In this document: piece after piece, positions 7,905-11,372 of the stretch
Numbering within the stretch: the stretch's first letter is position 1
Layout: every line of letters starts with the position of its first letter
Source of the DNA: VRUE01 sp035698885
GTDB lineage: Bacteria; Actinomycetota; Thermoleophilia; Solirubrobacterales; 70-9
Direction: 5' to 3'
Assembly: GCA_035698885.1 (NCBI GenBank)
Contig: DASSBJ010000121.1
Location: 1 to 11,372, forward strand
DNA length: 11,372 bases
The notes under the pieces: generated by a model
What the model saw: only the letters and a program-made list of their open reading frames with translations
Told to the model about the DNA's origin: nothing
The model's database searches: none
Translations under genes and position numbers: made by a program

Positions 7905-8183
7905 CTAGGACGCGAGGCGCTGCTGGTCGTCGCCGGTGGCGATCAACTCACTCTGCTCGCTGCTCGAAGCGCCCCAGTAGACCGACTTGACGAGACGGGA
8001 GTGGTCGGCCCGCACTGCTCCGGCAGCGGTTTCGAGCGCGACGACCAGATGCGGTGGAGCGCCGTCCTTCTTCAGCTCCTTCGCCGCTTCGTCGAGACGA
8101 CGCGCGGCGTCTTCGACGTGCAGCATCGCCCCCTCGACCTTGCGGAAGTGGGCTTCCTCTCGACGTTGCTCGGCAGCGGTCAT
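7905..8183 (-). CDS. Small helical protein of unknown function upstream of the R-M gene
   Basis: I do not recognise this 92-residue protein. It is rich in charged residues and alanine and is predicted to be helical (MTAAEQRREEAHFRKVEGAM, then repeated D/E-A-A-K/R patterns), with a break at DGAPPH near residue 47 and a second helix after it. It has no signal peptide, membrane segment, cysteine pair or helix-turn-helix that I can see. I chose ATG 8181-8183; the upstream GTG at 8202-8204 would add seven residues but lacks a ribosome site. Its stop lies 9 nt before the ATG of the MmeI-like gene, so the two are almost certainly cotranscribed, and a role with that gene (regulator, partner subunit or protection factor) is inferred from this alone. 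The composition and strand agree with a real gene rather than a shadow. Confidence 0.65.
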   Translation of the reverse strand: MTAAEQRREEAHFRKVEGAMLHVEDAARRLDEAAKELKKDGAPPHLVVALETAAGAVRADHSRLVKSVYWGASSSEQSELIATGDDQQRLAS

Positions 8184-8209
8184 CTCGACCCACTCTAGGC
8201 CCACTTCCG
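8143..8209. repeat. 11-bp inverted repeat around the start of the small ORF
   Basis: CGGAAGTGGGC at 8143-8153 recurs as its exact reverse complement at 8199-8209, 45 bp apart. The two arms enclose the ATG of the small gene (8181-8183) and its ribosome binding region. As mRNA, only the upstream arm and the coding arm would pair, hiding the start inside a loop. It might equally be a chance repeat in G+C-rich DNA. Confidence 0.4.
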
Positions 8210-8219
8210 GACGCGTGAA
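8192..8219 (-). promoter_or_regulatory. Weak candidate promoter for the small ORF and R-M gene
   Basis: On the minus strand TTCACG (8214-8219) and TAGAGT (8192-8197) are separated by 16 bp; each matches the sigma-70 type consensus at four of six positions. The -10 element ends eight bases before the ATG at 8183, so the transcript would be almost leaderless, a common arrangement in actinobacteria. The evidence is thin; transcription might come through from fetB instead. Confidence 0.2.
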
Positions 8220-8262
8220 TCGCCTCGGGCCGCAAATTCGGCGAACTGGATCGGCAGTCCGC

Positions 8263-9036
8263 TCACTCCCCCAGCTCGCGCAGCTGCTGGGCCGGGGTGA
8301 AGAAGTTGCGATAGGCGAGCCCGGTGGCGACGAGGGCGGAGATCGCGACGCTGCCGAGCAGGGCGTAGAGGAGGATCAGCTGCAGGCGGACGGCGTCGGT
8401 CGGGGCGGCGCCGGCGAGCAGCATGCCGACCATCGTGCCGGGGAAGAAGATCAGGCCGGTGGTCTTGGTCGAGTCGACGAGGGCGATCGTGCCCGAGCGC
8501 AGGGCGCGGCGGACGAACGGCTCGGCCGCTTCGCGGGCGGTCGCGCCGAGCGCCAGGGTCGCCTCGATCGCGGCGCGGGAGTCGCTCACCTCGTCGCCGA
8601 GCCGGTTGAGGGCCACCGCCGAGGCGGTCATCGCGTTGCCGATCACCATCCCGCCGACCGGCACCAGGTAGCGCGGCGTCGGATCGAAGATGCCGAGTGC
8701 GACGACCAGGCCGAGCGTCGTCGCCGCGGCGATCGTCAGCCCGACCAGCAGCGGCCAGAAGGCGCCGGGGACCTTCGTCGCGCGACTGCGCGCGGTGAAG
8801 GCGCCGAAGACGACCATCACCGAGAGCAGCGCGAGGACGAGCCAGATCGTGTCGGCTTCGAAGATCAGCTTGATCGCGTAGCCGATCGCGGTCAGCTGGA
8901 CGAACGAGCGGACAGCTGCGACGACGATGTCGCGCTCGAGGTCGGTGCGGCGCCAGAAGGAGATCGCCGCCGCGAGGGCGACCAGGGCGAGCGACGCGGC
9001 CACCTGGCCGAGCGAGAGGTGGATCGAGGTGCTCAT
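8263..9036 (-). CDS. fetB: UPF0014/FetB-type metal (iron) export permease
   Basis: This integral membrane permease of 257 residues belongs to the UPF0014 family, whose Escherichia coli member FetB (YbbM, 259 residues) exports iron with the ATPase FetA and protects against oxidative stress. Several hydrophobic helices are visible: residues about 10-27, 36-58, 63-80, 92-116, 122-142, 184-207 and 216-240. Family stretches include AVRSFVQLTAIGY (41-53), VGGMVIGNAMTASAVALNRL (127-146) and FFPGTMVGMLLAGAAP (197-212). The ATG at 9034-9036 overlaps the fetA stop codon as ATGA, so the subunits are translationally coupled. Next comes a 79-bp gap before the small ORF; no clear terminator is seen there. 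Iron as substrate is inferred from the E. coli pair. Confidence 0.88.
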   Translation of the reverse strand: MSTSIHLSLGQVAASLALVALAAAISFWRRTDLERDIVVAAVRSFVQLTAIGYAIKLIFEADTIWLVLALLSVMVVFGAFTARSRATKVPGAFWPLLVGLTIAAATTLGLVVALGIFDPTPRYLVPVGGMVIGNAMTASAVALNRLGDEVSDSRAAIEATLALGATAREAAEPFVRRALRSGTIALVDSTKTTGLIFFPGTMVGMLLAGAAPTDAVRLQLILLYALLGSVAISALVATGLAYRNFFTPAQQLRELGE

Positions 9037-9653
9037 CCGAGGCGGATGACGCGGTCGGTGAGGCGGCGCGCCTGCTCGGGGTCGTGGGTGACGAGGACCA
9101 GGGATATGTCGAGCTCGCCGCGCAGCCGGCGCAGCGTCGCCTCGATCGCATCGCGCGCCTCGCTGTCGAGCGCCGAGGTCGGCTCGTCGAGCAGCAGCAC
9201 CCCCGGCTGCTGGGCGAGCGACCGCGCCAGCATCGCCCGCTGCCGCTCGCCGACCGAGAGCCTGCTCACGTCGCGCGCGGCGAACTCGGCGGCGAGGCCG
9301 GCGTGGCGCAGGCACTCCGCGGCGTCGAGCTGCTTGCCGGCGAGCCCCGCCGCGTAGGCCAGGTTCGACTCGACGGTCCCCTCGAGCAGCGCCGGCAGCT
9401 GCGGGACCAGCGAGACCTCGCGGCGCAGCGCCAGCGGCTCGTAGGAGTCGAGCGGCCGGCCGCGGTAGGCGATCGTGCCCGTATCGGGATCGGCCAGCCG
9501 GTTGAGCAGGCGCAGCAGGGTCGACTTGCCGGCGCCCGAGGGGCCGACGATCGCCGTCGCCCCCGGCTCGATCTCGGCGTCGACAGAGTCGAGCACGCGG
9601 CGCTCGCCGCGGGTGAGGCTGACGTCGCGGAGCTCGAACAGCACGGCGCGCAT
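9033..9653 (-). CDS. fetA: ABC transporter ATP-binding subunit, FetA-like
   Basis: This 206-residue ATPase powers the FetB permease at the inner face of the membrane. All ABC motifs are in order: Walker A GPSGAGKS (37-44), Q-loop Gln85 (SLVPQ), signature LSVGE (132-136), Walker B LLLDEP with Glu157 (153-158), D-loop SALD (160-163) and the switch histidine His190 (VTHD). The chain is short for an ABC protein but normal for FetA (YbbL, about 225 residues). The ATG at 9651-9653 follows AGGGG at close spacing (3 nt); a GTG three codons later is a less likely start. It is divergent from ku across a 92-bp gap. ATPase of some other exporter would be possible from sequence alone; coupling to fetB makes the FetA role likely. 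Confidence 0.87.
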   Translation of the reverse strand: MRAVLFELRDVSLTRGERRVLDSVDAEIEPGATAIVGPSGAGKSTLLRLLNRLADPDTGTIAYRGRPLDSYEPLALRREVSLVPQLPALLEGTVESNLAYAAGLAGKQLDAAECLRHAGLAAEFAARDVSRLSVGERQRAMLARSLAQQPGVLLLDEPTSALDSEARDAIEATLRRLRGELDISLVLVTHDPEQARRLTDRVIRLG

Positions 9654-9745
9654 GATCCCCTACTGGCCGCAAGAAGCCTCTCGCGCACCCTCGGTTGGGC
9701 GGCGGGCGGTGACTCGCTGGCAGAATCCGGGTAGGTGATGCGCTG
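9654..9745. promoter_or_regulatory. Divergent intergenic region between fetA and ku
   Basis: This 92-bp gap must hold the start signals for fetA leftwards and ku rightwards. Towards ku, CAGAAT (9721-9726) could act as a -10 element, but the nearest -35-like TTGGGC (9695-9700) is 20 bp away, longer than ideal. No operator palindrome stands out. The ribosome site for ku is clear at its right end. Confidence 0.35.
9733..9738 (+). promoter_or_regulatory. Ribosome binding site of ku
   Basis: AGGTGA lies seven bases before ATG 9746-9748. The nearer ATG at 9738-9740 closes after one further codon (CGC TGA), so the later ATG is the start of Ku. Confidence 0.6.
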
Positions 9746-10648
9746 ATGGCTAGAGCGATCTGGACCGGGACGATCAGCTTCGGGCTGCTCAACGTGCCCG
9801 TGAGGCTGTACAGCGCCGTCGCGCGGCGCGACATCGCGCTGCGCCAGATACGCGAGTCCGACGGCGCCCGCATCCGCAACCGCCGCGTCGCCGAGGGAAC
9901 CGACGAAGAGGTCCCCTACGCGGAGATCGTCAAAGCCTTCGAGGTCACCGCCGACCGCTACGTGCCGCTGAGCAAAGACGAGCTGGAGGCGCTGGCGCCG
10001 GAGAAGACGCGGGCGATCGAGGTGCAGGACTTCGTCGACCTCGACCAGATCGACCCGATCTACTTCGACAGCCCCTACTACCTGGGGCCGGCCGAGGGCG
10101 CCGAGAAGGCGTATTCGCTGCTGGCGAGGGCGATGCAGGAGTCGGGCAAGGTGGCGATCGCCCGCTTCGTCTTCCGCAACAAGGAGCACCTGGCGGCGCT
10201 GCGGCCCGGCGACGGAGTGCTGACGCTGACGACGATGCGCTTCGCCGACGAGGTCGTGGCCCCCGGCGAGCTCGAGGACGTGCTGCCGCAGGACGAACAG
10301 AAGGTCGCCAGGAAAGAGGTCGAGATGGCCGAGCAGCTGATCGCCTCGCTGACCACGGACTTCGACCCGACCGCCTATCGCGACGAGTACCGCGAGCAGC
10401 TGCTGGGGCTGATCGAACGCAAGGCGGAGGGCAAGCAGGTTCTGGAGGCGCCGGAGACCGAGGAGCCGAAGCCGACCGCCGCCCCCGACCTGATGAGCGC
10501 GCTCGAGGAGAGCATCGCCGCGGTGAAGGACCGCAAGGGCCCGGGCAGAGGCAAGGCGAAGGCGAAGGCCGTCAAATCGGCCGGGCAGCGCAAAGGCAAA
10601 GGCTCGAAGAAAAGCTCGTCCGGCAAAAAAGCAAGAGCCTCGAAATAG
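9746..10648 (+). CDS. ku: DNA end-binding protein Ku
   Basis: Bacterial Ku forms a homodimeric ring that threads onto broken DNA ends and recruits LigD for non-homologous end joining. The 300-residue protein opens with the family hallmark ARAIWTGTISFGLLNVPVRL (2-21), continues with the YVPLSKDELEAL and IEVQDFVDLDQIDPIYFDSP stretches (72-110) and ends its core with ASLTTDFDPTAYRDEYREQL (200-219). The last 40 residues (261-300) contain 13 lysines, with glycine, serine and alanine: an extended basic tail of the kind that in other bacteria lets Ku bind DNA internally. The core is complete. The stop codon precedes the ligD start by 3 nt, so the two repair genes form one operon. Such operons are often induced in stationary phase or sporulation, which this sequence cannot show. 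Confidence 0.95.
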   Translation: MARAIWTGTISFGLLNVPVRLYSAVARRDIALRQIRESDGARIRNRRVAEGTDEEVPYAEIVKAFEVTADRYVPLSKDELEALAPEKTRAIEVQDFVDLDQIDPIYFDSPYYLGPAEGAEKAYSLLARAMQESGKVAIARFVFRNKEHLAALRPGDGVLTLTTMRFADEVVAPGELEDVLPQDEQKVARKEVEMAEQLIASLTTDFDPTAYRDEYREQLLGLIERKAEGKQVLEAPETEEPKPTAAPDLMSALEESIAAVKDRKGPGRGKAKAKAVKSAGQRKGKGSKKSSSGKKARASK

Positions 10649-10651
10649 GCG

Positions 10652-11372
10652 ATGGCCGCGAGCCGCCAGGTCGAGGTCGACGGCCGGGAGCTGAAGCTCA
10701 CCAACCTCGACAAGGTGCTCTACCCCGAGGCGGGGTTCACCAAGGGCGAGATGGTCGACTACTACGCCAAGGTGGCGGACGCGATCGTCCCCCACCTCGA
10801 GGGGCGCGCGGTGACCCTGCGCCGCTTCCCGGAAGGCGTCGACGACCTCGACGCCGCCTTCTTCGAGAAGCGCTGCCCCAAGCACCGGCCGAAATGGGTG
10901 AAGACGGCGCGGGTCGAAGCCGGCCCGCACGCCGGCAAGATCGACTTCTGCGTCTGCGACAGCCTGCCGACGCTGATCTGGATGGCGCAGCTGGCGGCGA
11001 TCGAGCTGCACCCCTCGCTGTCGCGCTCGCGGGCGCCGAAACGGCCGACGGTGCTCGCCTTCGACCTCGACCCCGGCCCACCGGCCGACATCGTCGAGTG
11101 CTGCCGCGTCGGCCTGCGGCTGAAGGAGATGTTCGACCACTTCGGGCTCGAGAGCTTTCCCAAGACGTCGGGCTCCAAGGGCCTGCAGGTGTACGTGCCG
11201 CTGAACAACAAGGGCACCTCCTACGAGGTCACCAAACCGTTCGCCAAAGCGATCGCCCAGCTGCTCGAGAAGCAGACCCCCGAGCGGGTCGTCTCGAAGA
11301 TGAAGAAGGTCGAACGCGAGGGCAAGGTCTTCGTCGACTGGTCCCAGAACCACCAGCGCAAGACGACGATCT
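10652..11372 (+). CDS. ligD: LigD polymerase (primase-like) domain, cut by window edge
   Basis: This open frame begins at ATG 10652-10654, 3 nt after ku, and continues for 240 codons to the edge. It encodes the LigD polymerase domain, an archaeo-eukaryotic primase-type enzyme that fills gaps with a preference for ribonucleotides at ends held by Ku. Marks are LTNLDKVLYPEAGFTKGEMV (16-35), the metal pair Asp138 and Asp140 in FDLDPG, SGSKGLQVYVPL (173-184) and Asp229 in VFVDWSQN, the third acidic residue. The PolDom of Mycobacterium tuberculosis LigD has equivalent aspartates near 137, 139 and 227, so the chain starts correctly with no nuclease domain before it. Whether a ligase and phosphoesterase domain follow, or the polymerase stands alone, lies outside the window. 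The start has only a weak ribosome site and probably uses translational coupling. Confidence 0.93.
   Translation, partial: MAASRQVEVDGRELKLTNLDKVLYPEAGFTKGEMVDYYAKVADAIVPHLEGRAVTLRRFPEGVDDLDAAFFEKRCPKHRPKWVKTARVEAGPHAGKIDFCVCDSLPTLIWMAQLAAIELHPSLSRSRAPKRPTVLAFDLDPGPPADIVECCRVGLRLKEMFDHFGLESFPKTSGSKGLQVYVPLNNKGTSYEVTKPFAKAIAQLLEKQTPERVVSKMKKVEREGKVFVDWSQNHQRKTTI

Noticed and set aside
7905..8183. Small ORF as an antitoxin or C-protein regulator
   Set aside because: No helix-turn-helix or ribbon-helix-helix pattern is visible, and the adjacent large gene is an R-M protein rather than a toxin.
9266..11353. 695-codon open frame antisense to ku and ligD
   Set aside because: It runs opposite Ku and LigD, which are certain by motif. 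Its composition (Arg, Leu, Asp, Gln-rich, no domain) is typical of a frame opened by high third-position G+C.

Overview
The window is high-GC DNA, about 77% G+C by hand count over 9241-9420 and about 62% over 5641-5820. It has short intergenic gaps, several GTG starts and 4-nt gene overlaps. Together with a Ku/LigD pair and the order trpS-scpA-scpB-rluB, this points to an actinobacterium. A deep-branching lineage such as the Thermoleophilia is a guess; no rRNA or other marker is present to settle it.

Layout. Everything from 1 to 9653 is on the minus strand. In transcription order it runs: fetA and fetB (ABC-type metal/iron exporter, 9653-8263); a small unrecognised helical protein (8183-7905); a large MmeI-like (type IIL) restriction-modification protein broken by an apparent one-base frameshift near its 5' end (7895-5200); a DHA2-type drug-efflux MFS transporter (5178-3700); a 95-bp nested inverted repeat with a terminator-like core (3698-3604); then a compact housekeeping cluster of trpS (3583-2585), scpA (2575-1841), scpB (1844-1272) and rluB (1259-561); and finally aroH, chorismate mutase (379 to beyond base 1). 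In the 181-bp gap between aroH and rluB, on the opposite strand, lies what looks like the orphaned C-terminal end of a YjbQ/UPF0047 protein (467-571), probably a gene fossil. At 9746 the direction flips: ku and ligD read rightwards as a two-gene bacterial non-homologous end-joining operon, and ligD runs off the right edge.

How the genes work together. ScpA and ScpB are the non-SMC partners of condensin and are translationally coupled. RluB matures 23S rRNA and TrpS charges tRNA-Trp, so the left third is a growth and translation cluster. FetA and FetB form one transporter. Ku and LigD form one end-joining repair system. The small ORF plus the MmeI-like gene look like an accessory restriction (phage-defence) unit set between core genes, with lower G+C than its neighbours.

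No tRNA, rRNA, CRISPR array, IS element or phage gene is visible. The very long ORFs antisense to the real genes are codon-bias shadows. The points most worth checking are the frameshifted R-M gene and its 9-nt-linked small partner, the YjbQ fossil, and the nested inverted repeat before trpS.
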